Part shown: in pieces, positions 44,993 to 54,672 of the stretch
Numbering within the stretch: the stretch's first letter is position 1
Layout of the letters: each line of letters begins with the position of its first letter
DNA from: Flavobacterium limnophilum
GTDB lineage: Bacteria; Bacteroidota; Bacteroidia; Flavobacteriales; Flavobacteriaceae
DNA length: 64,000 bases
Assembly: GCF_027111315.2 (NCBI RefSeq)
Contig: NZ_CP114289.2
Span: 2,294,001 to 2,358,000 of the forward strand
Direction: 5' to 3'
Notes under the pieces: model-generated
Databases searched by the model: none
What the model was told of the DNA's origin: nothing
Seen by the model: the letters and a program-made list of their open reading frames with translations, nothing else
Program-made: the position numbers and the translations under genes

Positions 44993-45817
44993 TTAAACTC
45001 CGCTAAACGCGCTAAAACCGCCGTCGATAGGAATAACGACACCCGTCACGAAAGAGGATGCGTCATCACACAAATAAAGGGTGGTGCTGATCAAGTCTTC
45101 CGGTTCTCCGAATCTTCCCATGGGGGTTTGGCCAATGATGGTGTTTCCTCTTGCCGTCAATTCGCCGTTTTCCGTAGTCAACAAAGCACGGTTTTGATCG
45201 GTCAAGAAAAATCCGGGAGCCAAGGCGTTTACGCGAATTCCCACTTTTGAAAAATGGACTGCCAACCATTGCGTAAAATTGGATACCGCAGCTTTTGCAC
45301 CGCTGTATGCCGGTATTTTAGTCAAGGGAGTAAAGGCATTCATCGAAGAAATATTCAAGATGCTGCAGCCTTTTTTGCCTATCATGTCTTTCGAAAAAAC
45401 TTGGGTCGGCAATAAAGTTCCGATAAAGTTCAAATTGAAAACGAATTTGATTCCTTCGGCATCCAAATCAAAAAAAGTTTTGAAACCTTCGGTGTCATTC
45501 AGCAAGTCTTCCTCCAACAAGAATGGATTTGAAGTGGTTCCCAATGGATGGTTTCCTCCTGCTCCGTTGACCAAAATATCGCAGCTTCCCAATTTCTCGT
45601 TGACTTCTTTTTTGGCTGCTTCCAATGAGTTTCTTTCCAACACATTGGCGGCAAAGCCAATGGCTTTGCCCCCTGCTGCATTGATTTCGTCGGCAACTCG
45701 ATCTGCCGCATCTTTTTTCAAGTCCAAAACGGCTATTTGGTAGCCCTGTTTGGCCAATGCTTTGGCCAAGGTGCCACACAAAACACCTCCTGCACCTGTT
45801 ATAACTACTGTTTTCAT
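44993..45817 (-). CDS. SDR oxidoreductase, probable D-mannonate (fructuronate) reductase
   Basis: A 274-residue short-chain dehydrogenase with the cofactor motif TGAGGVLCG (residues 7-15), NGAGG, serine in NISSMNAF and the catalytic YSGAKAA. Non-classical UxuB replacement by an SDR is common in Bacteroidota, and the gene lies 32 bases before uxuA. The likely step is fructuronate to mannonate, connecting UxaC and UxuA. Assignment is by context; the SDR fold alone does not prove the substrate. Confidence 0.82.
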   Translation of the reverse strand: MKTVVITGAGGVLCGTLAKALAKQGYQIAVLDLKKDAADRVADEINAAGGKAIGFAANVLERNSLEAAKKEVNEKLGSCDILVNGAGGNHPLGTTSNPFLLEEDLLNDTEGFKTFFDLDAEGIKFVFNLNFIGTLLPTQVFSKDMIGKKGCSILNISSMNAFTPLTKIPAYSGAKAAVSNFTQWLAVHFSKVGIRVNALAPGFFLTDQNRALLTTENGELTARGNTIIGQTPMGRFGEPEDLISTTLYLCDDASSFVTGVVIPIDGGFSAFSGV

Positions 45818-45917
45818 TTAATGTTTTTTTGTTTTTTAAATTATGTATTTATTGATTTGACAATCAATTCCAATGACTGAAAATGCCATTAAAAATTTAT
45901 TGTCAAGAACCATTAAA

Positions 45918-46721
45918 TTATTTCACCAATCCTTTCATTTTTTTACTGATGAACGCCGCTGCCGATTTTGGATTTAACCTATAGTAGAAATCCAAAAATT
46001 TGGAATCTGCCCCTACCAAAATCCTGTATCGATTATTTTCCATCCCCCCAATTATTATCTCGGCTGCCTTGGAAGGCAATGTCAATAATGCTTCCTGCAT
46101 TTTGGATGTTGGTTTATTCTCCACAGCAAGACCTGAATTCCCCATTATGTTGGTGCGAATGGCTCCTGGAAACACTACAGAAACCTTTACACCAGTATTC
46201 GCAAGTTCCGAATTCAACCCTTCGGTCAATAACTTGACAGCTGCTTTTGTTGCGCCATAAATCGTTTGACCGGGAACAGGAAGAAAACCTCCCATGCTGG
46301 AAATATTGACAATATGTGCTTCTGGGCGAGTTAAAAGATGAGGCAAAAACGACTTCGTTACATATAGGGTTCCGTAGAGATTAACCTGCATTACGCGTTC
46401 TATTTCATCGTAACCCAAATCGTTCAGTTTTATAAAAGGTTGAATAATTCCTGCGTTATTAATTATGCCGTCCACATAACCAAAGTGAGCAATAGCATTA
46501 TCCGCCAAAGTTTCTACATCCTGCCTGTTTGTTATATCTACCACAAAAGTTTTTAATGAATAGCCCAGCATTTCTGCTGTCGCAGCAGTTTCCTTCAATG
46601 CCGATTCATTTCTATCCACAGCAATTACCTTTGCTCCTTTTGAAAGAAGATGGAAAACTAATTCCTTTCCCATACCGTTTCCTCCGCCGGTCACTACAAT
46701 TACCTTGCCTTTGACTTTCAT
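45918..46721 (-). CDS. SDR-family oxidoreductase of unknown substrate
   Basis: A 267-residue SDR with TGGGNGMG (about residues 11-18), NNAG, the serine in NISSMGGF and YGATKAA. The C-terminal residues RILVGADSKFLDFYYRLNP are typical of the broad classical SDR group that includes many membrane-near reductases. It stands within the glycan run, separated by 100 and 69 bases from its neighbours. A sugar-related role is only suggested by place. Confidence 0.8.
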   Translation of the reverse strand: MKVKGKVIVVTGGGNGMGKELVFHLLSKGAKVIAVDRNESALKETAATAEMLGYSLKTFVVDITNRQDVETLADNAIAHFGYVDGIINNAGIIQPFIKLNDLGYDEIERVMQVNLYGTLYVTKSFLPHLLTRPEAHIVNISSMGGFLPVPGQTIYGATKAAVKLLTEGLNSELANTGVKVSVVFPGAIRTNIMGNSGLAVENKPTSKMQEALLTLPSKAAEIIIGGMENNRYRILVGADSKFLDFYYRLNPKSAAAFISKKMKGLVK

Positions 46722-46790
46722 ACTTTTTCTATTAAAATTGATGTGTTTTTCCTAGCACTTGCTGATCTATTTTATTCTTTATGTTATACT

Positions 46791-47594
46791 CTATTTACTG
46801 ATTTGTTTCACAAATTTTAACAGCAAAGGAAAAGCAGGTATAATCATATTATGGTCATAACCTTGTAATTCATATAAAGTAACTCTATCATTACCAACTA
46901 ATTTAAACATACGAGCGAAATATGCATTCTCTTCATAACGTCCTAAAAGTTCCATTTCACGATCTCCCGTAATTAAAAGGATTGGAGGAGTAACTTTTCT
47001 AACAAAATATAGTGGAGCATATTTGTCTATTAAAGGCTGTGTATCTTTTATCCCATTTTCCTTTCGCACGGTAAAATGGGTAATGGCCTGTCCGCTAAAT
47101 GGAATTAGGCCGGCAATCTTGTTCGAATCTATGCGGTACTTAGCTAAATACGCAGTATCAAGGGTTATCATCAATCCTAAATAGGCACCGGCAGAATGTC
47201 CCGAAATAAATATTGAATCCGGATTACCGCCAAACTCCGCTATATGATTAAAAACCCAAGCCGTTGCTGCCGCTGCATCCTCAATATAAACGGGAGCTTT
47301 TACTTTTGGAGACAATCTATAATCAACTCCTACAATAATATAATTGTTGTTTTTTAAAGCTTCAGGTATTTCAGTTCTCCCTCCTGTAAGTCCTCCACCA
47401 TGAAACCAAATGATAGTTGTAGCATTTTTAACTTCCTTTGGATAGTAAATATCCAACACGCACTTCCTTGCTGCATAATCATCATTTTTAACATCAGAAT
47501 CCGAATAATAATTCACATCCGTTTTAGTTAAATATTCTTGAGCCTGAACAAAAACTCCACAAAAGAAAAAAATGGATAGAATAATTTTTTTCAT
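46791..47594 (-). CDS. Secreted alpha/beta hydrolase (carboxylesterase-like)
   Basis: A 267-residue protein with signal peptide MKKIILSIFFFCGVFVQAQ. The oxyanion motif HGGGLTGG is near residue 64, the nucleophile elbow GHSAGAYLG near 133 and a C-terminal histidine in GYDHNM. This is the BD-FAE/CE10-type esterase layout. It probably removes acyl groups (acetyl or feruloyl) from the target glycan in the periplasm. The exact ester is not readable. Confidence 0.85.
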   Translation of the reverse strand: MKKIILSIFFFCGVFVQAQEYLTKTDVNYYSDSDVKNDDYAARKCVLDIYYPKEVKNATTIIWFHGGGLTGGRTEIPEALKNNNYIIVGVDYRLSPKVKAPVYIEDAAAATAWVFNHIAEFGGNPDSIFISGHSAGAYLGLMITLDTAYLAKYRIDSNKIAGLIPFSGQAITHFTVRKENGIKDTQPLIDKYAPLYFVRKVTPPILLITGDREMELLGRYEENAYFARMFKLVGNDRVTLYELQGYDHNMIIPAFPLLLKFVKQISK

Positions 47595-47648
47595 ACATAT
47601 ACAATTTAAATTAGTTTGATAAAATTTCTAAAATAGGTAAGCCATAAG

Positions 47649-49379
47649 CTATTTTATGGTTATTATTTTTGTTCCTTTAGTAATTCCAGATTCATTAAAT
47701 GCATCAATACTGAAATAATATGGTATGCCTTTATTTAAACCTGTTAAATCAATATAATTCTGGTCATACACCATAACCGAAGCATATAACTTATTACTCT
47801 CTGTACCATAGTTAATTACAAAGCCGGTCGCAGAACTGTCATTACTCCATTTAACTAAAGCTTTTCGTGAATCTTCAGCATCCCTTTTAACATTAAATTC
47901 ATTCACTCTGTTTGGTTTTTTCCCCTTTTGTATTCCAAAAATTCTCAAATCAAAAATCGAAAATTTACCACCACCTGGCACTACATTCGTATTTTCAATT
48001 TTGATGTACTTGGCTTTTATCGGATTTTCGAGTTCAATATAATCGTGACAAGCATCCTTGGTGTTGTTATTTCTGTCCGCTACAACTTTCCAAATCTTAC
48101 CATCAAGTGATGACAAAACACGATAATTGTAAATGTTCTTTGAATTTGAATCCAACGATGCTTCATTATCTGCAAAATTGATCTGAATAGCATTGATTGT
48201 TTTTACATTTTCATCTAATTCTACACTAAGCCACTCACCTTTATTACCTGTACTAGCAGACCAATAAGTCTTAACATCCTCATCAAAAGCGTTGGTTTCC
48301 GGATATTGAGTCAATGTAGAAGATGCACTAGCTTTTTTATGATAGGATAATAGCATCCACCCCGTGAAAAGGTTTTCCTCTTTAATCCCTGTTTTTACAG
48401 ATGGCATTTTCAAAGGATAATCACCAAATGCAGTGTAGGTACGTAAAACACCATCCTTGTCAAAACTAGCCGGAAACAAGCCCAATCGACGTTCAAAATA
48501 ACCACGAACACCAATGTTCAAGCTTGTTACATGCCAATAATTTCCATATTTATCTTGAAATGTCGAACTGTGTCCAGCACCTCCAATAAAACCGCCAGGT
48601 TTATAAGAGAAAGGACTATAATTTTCATATTTAAAGGGACCTAAAGGTGAATTTCCTGTATAAACACCATCTGCATAAGTCTTGAATTGTGTTCCGTTAG
48701 AAGCATATTGAAGGTAATACTTTCCCTTGTATTTTGTCATCCAAGCTCCCTCGTTGAAGCCATTTTTTCCTGATTCATTTTTTTCTCCAAACACTTCCCA
48801 TCCATGTTCATCGGGATTGTGTTTAATACAAACGACTGGTTCCGTTTTAGGTTGCATATTTTTGTCTAATTCAACCACTCGTATTGGCTCTTTTTCTAAA
48901 TTGGAACAGCCCCAGTATAAATAAACCTTATTATCATCGTCTTGAAAGAATTGAGGATCCCATACGTCCATAGGTAATTTTTTATCCATTCTCTTCCAAT
49001 TATCCTTAAAAGGATTAGTCGAATAATAGATATAATCTTTCATTCTGGAAGATGCTACATAATATACAGTATCTTTAATAGTAATAACTCCAGGAGCATA
49101 TTTTTGAATTGCAGGTAGGCTTTCAACAGCTAAAAACTTCCAATCCATCAAATCATCAGAATACCAATATCCACCACTGTGAGAAGCAAATAACAAGTAT
49201 TTATCTTGATACCTTATTATTGCAGGGTCTGCAGCCTCTCTATAATTTGATTGAAACCTATAATTTAAATTTATTGGATTACAAAAAGTACTTTCTCGTT
49301 TTGACACTTTTTCAGTTCCTTGTCCAAAGACAATTGTACAGCCCATCAAAACACTAAAAAAAACCATTATTTTCTTCAT
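47649..49379 (-). CDS. GH43-family glycosidase with discoidin (F5/8) and FN3 domains
   Basis: A 576-residue secreted protein with an N-terminal signal peptide (MKKIMVFFSVLMG...FGQ). The five-bladed GH43-like domain (about 30-330) shows the catalytic base in AADPAII (Asp51), the pKa modulator in VWDPQFF (Asp141) and the acid in NEGAWMT (Glu210). A discoidin carbohydrate-binding domain follows (about 345-485) and then an FN3 domain (about 490-575). Likely activity is on arabinose- or xylose-type side chains; the subfamily cannot be told. It precedes the esterase gene and follows a GH2 gene by 11 bases. Confidence 0.88.
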   Translation of the reverse strand: MKKIMVFFSVLMGCTIVFGQGTEKVSKRESTFCNPINLNYRFQSNYREAADPAIIRYQDKYLLFASHSGGYWYSDDLMDWKFLAVESLPAIQKYAPGVITIKDTVYYVASSRMKDYIYYSTNPFKDNWKRMDKKLPMDVWDPQFFQDDDNKVYLYWGCSNLEKEPIRVVELDKNMQPKTEPVVCIKHNPDEHGWEVFGEKNESGKNGFNEGAWMTKYKGKYYLQYASNGTQFKTYADGVYTGNSPLGPFKYENYSPFSYKPGGFIGGAGHSSTFQDKYGNYWHVTSLNIGVRGYFERRLGLFPASFDKDGVLRTYTAFGDYPLKMPSVKTGIKEENLFTGWMLLSYHKKASASSTLTQYPETNAFDEDVKTYWSASTGNKGEWLSVELDENVKTINAIQINFADNEASLDSNSKNIYNYRVLSSLDGKIWKVVADRNNNTKDACHDYIELENPIKAKYIKIENTNVVPGGGKFSIFDLRIFGIQKGKKPNRVNEFNVKRDAEDSRKALVKWSNDSSATGFVINYGTESNKLYASVMVYDQNYIDLTGLNKGIPYYFSIDAFNESGITKGTKIITIK

Positions 49380-49390
49380 TACAATTCTCT

Positions 49391-51853
49391 TTATTTTGTT
49401 ACAATCTCTATTAAACTTTCAGTTAAATCTTTTGCACTTGCTTTCAATATAATCTTACCCGAATTTCCCTTTGGTCTGATTATTACCTGTCCTTTTCCGT
49501 GAAACACTTTCTTCTTTGGTTGTTGAAAACTCGACAAGTCTTCAGTATTTCCATTGCCTACACCAACTATCTCAGCATTGCTGGAAATAGCATAGTTAAT
49601 TTCGATATTGTCAGCATAAGGAACAACATTGCCCTCGGCATCTACGACTTCAACCGAAACATAGGATAAATCATTAAGGTCTGCTTTTATTTTCGTTCTA
49701 TCAGCTTTTAAACGAATAGATACTGGCTGACCAGTTGTTTTTAGAACAGTTGACACCACTTCTCTTCCATCGGTAAATCCTTTTGCAACTAAAGTTCCTG
49801 ATTCATAAGGAAGCTCAAAGTTTACCGTGATTGATTTATCAGGGACTATTTGCTCACCAATCACTTTTCCATTAAGCTCTAATTTTACTGACTGGCAACG
49901 GGTATAAATAACCACATTCATTTTTTGGTTTTCTTTTCCAGGCCAAGTCCAGCTTTTTTGCTCATCTGCCCATCCCCACCGCGTTTTAAACAGAAACATA
50001 TTCTCTGGTACGGGAATTTTGACAAGCATTTCCATTTTGCTTCTTTCCCATACGACATCCCTGTAAAAAGAAGCTGCATTTTTGTTGCCTATAATATCAA
50101 AATCACCGCATTTTGCCGTATAAGTTGGCCATTCCACATTTATCATTTCATCTTTTTTTGAAGTAAATCCATATATACCGCAACCCACTTCACCAATATA
50201 ATCTATCGCAGTCCAAACAAAACTGCCCAAAACATAGGGATTTGCTTTGGCTATTTCCCAATTCTCCAATGCCAGTTCGGGAAAGGTTTCTGTTCCAACA
50301 ATCACACGATCCGGGAATTCTTTATGACTCGGTTCATATTTTTCCAATTGGTAATTGTATCCTGCAACATCCAAATCCTGAAATATCGCAGGCGTTTTTT
50401 TATCCCATTGTGGGGTACGACAAATAGCTTCTGTTATTTTACGTGTCGGATCCAATTCACGGACTCTTTTTACAAGCATTCTTCTGGTATCCATCCCTAT
50501 CGAATCGGCACGGTCAGGTACTTCATTCCCTATGCTCCAAAGAACAATTGAGGGATGATTTCTATCCCGTAGAATCATATTGGTCAAATCCTTGTTCCAC
50601 CATTCTTTAAAATACAAGTGATGATCTTCTCCTGTTTTTGAGCGCAACCACATATCGAAAGCCTCGTCAATGACCAACATACCCATTCGGTCGCATATAT
50701 CAAGAAACGTTTGCGAAGGGGGATTGTGACTGCAACGTATGGCGTTATATCCATTTGTTTTCAATAACTCAATTTTGCGTTCTTCAGCACGGTCGATTGC
50801 AGCAGAACCCAAAGGGCCATAATCGTGGTGTATGCAACCTCCTTTTAATATTACTCTTTTTCCATTGATGACAAGCCCTTGTTTTGCATCAATTTTAATA
50901 TCACGAACTCCAAAAGTTGTTGTTAAATTATCCTGTTGTTTGCCATTAACAAAGACCGTTGTTTGTGCATTATATAACTGAGGCGTTTCAGGAGACCAAA
51001 GCTTTGGATTGCTAATATTTATTTTCTGGTTGACTTCTGTTTTGCCATTGGCTGCAAGCATCAGATTACTTTTGGTTGTGCCTGCTATTTTTCCTTTGGC
51101 ATCAATCAAATTGGTATTTAATGTAACTTCCATTTTTGTTTTCCCTTCATTCAGAATAGTGGTAGTCAAATGAACTTCAGCTAAAGATGAAGTGACTTTT
51201 GGTGTGGCAACATTTACACCCCAAACATCAATATGAATTGGATTTACAATATTGAGAAACACATGACGATAAATACCGGAGCCGGTGTACCAACGGCTGT
51301 TCACTCCCTCATTTTTCACCTGGATCGCAATCACATTTTCTTTTCCTGAAGCCAAAAGATAAGGGGTCAGATTGTAATAAAAAGGCGTGTAACCATTGGG
51401 GTGATTTCCTAAATGATGTCCGTTTATCCACACGTCAGAATTCATGTAAACTCCATCGAATTGGATGTACACAATTTTCCCCTGTTCATCTGGTTTTAAA
51501 GTAAAGGTTTTTCGATACCATGCGGTACCGCCGACGGTATAACCGGTATGATGTCCGCTTACGGCCTCTTTTGAAAAAGGCCCTTGAACACTACCAGGAG
51601 TTTGATTTGGTAAATCTTCAATGCTCCAGTCATGAGGGACATCCACTTTTCTCCACGAAGACGCATCAAATAAAATATTCTCGACACCCTTTACATTACT
51701 GTCTTTTTTGAAATGCCAGCCTTCATCAAACGATTTGTGAACTCTATTGGCAGCTGTCTGAGCCAAGACATTGGACATAAAAAGGTTGACAACTCCCACC
51801 AAAAGGTTTATTCCGATAATTTTTACAATTCTAATTTTCATATGTATAATCAT
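49391..51853 (-). CDS. GH2 beta-galactosidase-like glycosidase (DUF4982-type)
   Basis: An 820-residue GH2 enzyme with N-terminal sugar-binding jelly roll, immunoglobulin-like domain and catalytic barrel. The acid/base is in LWSIGNEVPD (about residue 442) and the nucleophile in VGTETFPELA (about 520). C-terminal beta domains have the DUF4982-like YTRCQSVKLELNGK and AEIVGVGNGN. The ATG at 51853 overlaps the upstream stop (ATGA); ATG 51841 directly starts the signal peptide (MKIRIVKII...VLAQ) and may be used. The substrate is probably a beta-galactoside. Confidence 0.9.
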   Translation of the reverse strand: MIIHMKIRIVKIIGINLLVGVVNLFMSNVLAQTAANRVHKSFDEGWHFKKDSNVKGVENILFDASSWRKVDVPHDWSIEDLPNQTPGSVQGPFSKEAVSGHHTGYTVGGTAWYRKTFTLKPDEQGKIVYIQFDGVYMNSDVWINGHHLGNHPNGYTPFYYNLTPYLLASGKENVIAIQVKNEGVNSRWYTGSGIYRHVFLNIVNPIHIDVWGVNVATPKVTSSLAEVHLTTTILNEGKTKMEVTLNTNLIDAKGKIAGTTKSNLMLAANGKTEVNQKINISNPKLWSPETPQLYNAQTTVFVNGKQQDNLTTTFGVRDIKIDAKQGLVINGKRVILKGGCIHHDYGPLGSAAIDRAEERKIELLKTNGYNAIRCSHNPPSQTFLDICDRMGMLVIDEAFDMWLRSKTGEDHHLYFKEWWNKDLTNMILRDRNHPSIVLWSIGNEVPDRADSIGMDTRRMLVKRVRELDPTRKITEAICRTPQWDKKTPAIFQDLDVAGYNYQLEKYEPSHKEFPDRVIVGTETFPELALENWEIAKANPYVLGSFVWTAIDYIGEVGCGIYGFTSKKDEMINVEWPTYTAKCGDFDIIGNKNAASFYRDVVWERSKMEMLVKIPVPENMFLFKTRWGWADEQKSWTWPGKENQKMNVVIYTRCQSVKLELNGKVIGEQIVPDKSITVNFELPYESGTLVAKGFTDGREVVSTVLKTTGQPVSIRLKADRTKIKADLNDLSYVSVEVVDAEGNVVPYADNIEINYAISSNAEIVGVGNGNTEDLSSFQQPKKKVFHGKGQVIIRPKGNSGKIILKASAKDLTESLIEIVTK

Positions 51854-54564
51854 TTGATCTTTCTAACTTTTATCCCATTTATTCCCACAATGCCATTTTT
51901 GGCAATGAATTCTATATTTAACCCACTGTCGGTATAAATTATGGTTGAGAATTCATAAGCCGTTAACTCCCCTTTGATTTTCTTTGGATTCAGGTCATCC
52001 GCTATATTTTGTCCATTAATCATTATATCAAATTCAGCAGTGCCGGATACATTCACTTTATTGACATCGTCCTCCTTGCCCAATTCATAAACTGAACTTT
52101 TTGATTTTATCGACAAATCTGCCAAACAGAATGTTATTTCATACTGACCAAAGGGAACATCTGCTTTGAAGCCCTTTGCACCAATACGCTGAGTTTGAAA
52201 CAAAGGATCCTTTATTGTTTCTTTTATATTATCGGCAACGCCTTCTCGATATTCGATACGGTCATTTTGGTTAACAAGAAATTTTCCACCGATAAAGCCA
52301 TAGCTCTCTTTTGTAAATTCCCTATCGGGCATCCAAACCGCTTTTTCTTCTTCGTCCAAGAAATACAAAGAACTACCAGCATTGACCCTGATTACATCTC
52401 CGGCTATCATCTGGTTTAAATCAGATGGTATCAGATTAAAATCCAGCACATGAAAGTCTTTTACAATTTCTCCATTCGAAGCAATGCCCGAAACTTCAAT
52501 CTGGTTTTTGCCATTTCTAAAAGGAACATCCCATTCTGCAGAATAGTCATTTACTTTTTTTCTCCCCAACGAATTTCCGTTGATTGATAATTCTACTTCA
52601 TTTGTATTTGCATAAACGACAATCTTTTTGGTAGAGCTGCCTGGACTATTTTCAATCCCACTATGATAACTCCAATTTTTCATTCCAATGTTGACCACTG
52701 GTTTATTCGCCAGAACAGCATCATAAAAATAGAATGCATCTTTTGGTATTCTTCCATAAGAAACAATTCCCTTATTATTAATAAATGGATTGGTATCACC
52801 TCGATAAGGCGAACTAAAATCGGCAAAATTCCAAATGAAAGAACCCGCAACAAAATCATTATTGTAAATACTTTTCAGCCATGCTTTATGTACCTGAGCC
52901 TGATATTCAAGGGAAAAATCAAACCTTCTCGGATTATCTGCGCGCAAACGAGGATCTGCTCCTGCGCCATATTCGGAAATCATTAAAGGCTTGTTACCCG
53001 ATAGTTTTTGCATTTTTTTTGCACTGACAACCAAGGAATCCGGCACGCCAAAATACCAACCCTGATATAAGTTTGCTCCTATATAATCGCCAATCTTGTT
53101 TACTCCCGAGGATTCATATCTATCGGTTTTGTAATGTATGCTTTGCGTAGTAAATCGAAATGGATCCAGTGATTTTGCTTTTGCATTCAGGGAAGAAATA
53201 TTTTTTTTAAGATAATTGTCATACTCATTACCCCGTTCAGACCCTATTCGACCTTTTGCCAAAATACAGATTTCATTACTCAACCCCCACGAATAAATCG
53301 ATGGATGATTATAATCCCGTGTAATCATCTCAGTCATCACCTGATGGCAGTTCTCCGAAAAAGCTTCTGACTCGGTAATTGAATTCACTAATGGAATTTC
53401 CTCTATTACTAAAATGCCCAAACGATCACAGGCATTCAGAACTTCAGGGTCGTGTGGATAATGCGAACTGCGGTAACAATTTGCTCCCATCTCTTTAATC
53501 ATTTCCAAATCTTTAATCAGTAACTCATTGGAAACAGCACTGCCAAGTCCTTCAAAATCCTGATGTTTACTGACTCCCGTAAGCTTTAAATGTATTCCAT
53601 TAAGGAAAAATCCTTTTTGGGGATCCATGCTAAACCATCTAAATCCTAGTGGATTTACTACTTGGTCTATGACACTACCTGTTTCCTGATCCTTAATTTC
53701 AGAGACAACCGTGTACCTATTAGGTGAATCTGGCGACCAAAGGTCAGGTGCGTTTACTTTTCCAGCAAGACTTATTTCATTCACACCGGAATTAGCCGAA
53801 AGCACAACATTTTTGGAAATCGTTTCAACTAGTTTTCCATTGGATGAAATAATACGATGCACCAATGCCAACTTTTTCTTCTTATTAGTTTCATTCAATA
53901 AACGGGTTCGAATATTCAATTCACCCATTGTTTCCATAACATTTGGTGTGGAAATCAAAACTCCATTGGAACCATTGTTTAATACATCAAAATGGACAGG
54001 ATTAGTAATAATTACATAAACATCACGATAAATCCCACCATAGAAAGTAAAGTCCATTGATAAAGGTGCAATAGTATCATCAGACTCATTGGTTACATCT
54101 AAATCAATTGTATTTGTTCCCTCTTTGGCAGATTTACTGATATCAAAAGCAAATGAAGAATACCCCCCTGAATGCTTTCCAATACTATTCCCATTCACAA
54201 ACAGGGTAGATACTTGATTGACTCCTTCAAAATACAGAAATATTTTCTTGTCCTTAAGTTGATTCAACTCAAAGATTTTCTTATACTTTGCTGCTCCTCG
54301 ATAATACTCTCTTCCATCCACCGAAGCATCCTTGTTATTCCATGTATGCGGGACATTGACTCTGCTAAAAGTCTCTTCTTTCCCAATTTTAAATTCCCAG
54401 TTATTGTTTAATGACAACTGATTACGAGTCGTTTGTAAAATATTCGTTTCTTTATGTAAATTAGACTGTCCATATACTAAGCCGTAACTCATTATCAATA
54501 AAAACAAAACTGGAAATAGGCTCATTCTTACCAGTTGATACTTATATCTCATTATTAATTTCAT
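51850..54564 (-). CDS. GH2 glycosidase with C-terminal malectin-like domain
   Basis: A 904-residue GH2 enzyme. A signal-like hydrophobic segment follows residue 13, then the jelly-roll (NVPHTWNNKDA), the barrel with acid/base in WGLSNEIC (about 430) and nucleophile in ISEYGAG (about 529). Beyond the barrel a galactose-binding/malectin-like part (about 745-904) has FLDEEEKAVWMPDREF and VPFGQYEITFCLADL. It might be a beta-glucuronidase or beta-galactosidase. The C-terminal gene at the window edge is its paralogue, with the same layout. It overlaps the next GH2 by 4 bases. Confidence 0.88.
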   Translation of the reverse strand: MKLIMRYKYQLVRMSLFPVLFLLIMSYGLVYGQSNLHKETNILQTTRNQLSLNNNWEFKIGKEETFSRVNVPHTWNNKDASVDGREYYRGAAKYKKIFELNQLKDKKIFLYFEGVNQVSTLFVNGNSIGKHSGGYSSFAFDISKSAKEGTNTIDLDVTNESDDTIAPLSMDFTFYGGIYRDVYVIITNPVHFDVLNNGSNGVLISTPNVMETMGELNIRTRLLNETNKKKKLALVHRIISSNGKLVETISKNVVLSANSGVNEISLAGKVNAPDLWSPDSPNRYTVVSEIKDQETGSVIDQVVNPLGFRWFSMDPQKGFFLNGIHLKLTGVSKHQDFEGLGSAVSNELLIKDLEMIKEMGANCYRSSHYPHDPEVLNACDRLGILVIEEIPLVNSITESEAFSENCHQVMTEMITRDYNHPSIYSWGLSNEICILAKGRIGSERGNEYDNYLKKNISSLNAKAKSLDPFRFTTQSIHYKTDRYESSGVNKIGDYIGANLYQGWYFGVPDSLVVSAKKMQKLSGNKPLMISEYGAGADPRLRADNPRRFDFSLEYQAQVHKAWLKSIYNNDFVAGSFIWNFADFSSPYRGDTNPFINNKGIVSYGRIPKDAFYFYDAVLANKPVVNIGMKNWSYHSGIENSPGSSTKKIVVYANTNEVELSINGNSLGRKKVNDYSAEWDVPFRNGKNQIEVSGIASNGEIVKDFHVLDFNLIPSDLNQMIAGDVIRVNAGSSLYFLDEEEKAVWMPDREFTKESYGFIGGKFLVNQNDRIEYREGVADNIKETIKDPLFQTQRIGAKGFKADVPFGQYEITFCLADLSIKSKSSVYELGKEDDVNKVNVSGTAEFDIMINGQNIADDLNPKKIKGELTAYEFSTIIYTDSGLNIEFIAKNGIVGINGIKVRKIK

Positions 54565-54672
54565 TACTACTTAATTTATTTTTACTAAACAGTCTTTTAA
54601 AAATTATTCTAAAAACTCAATTTATATCGAAATCTGTTATACAAAACCCCGTTAAATTCATTAAAAACAAAC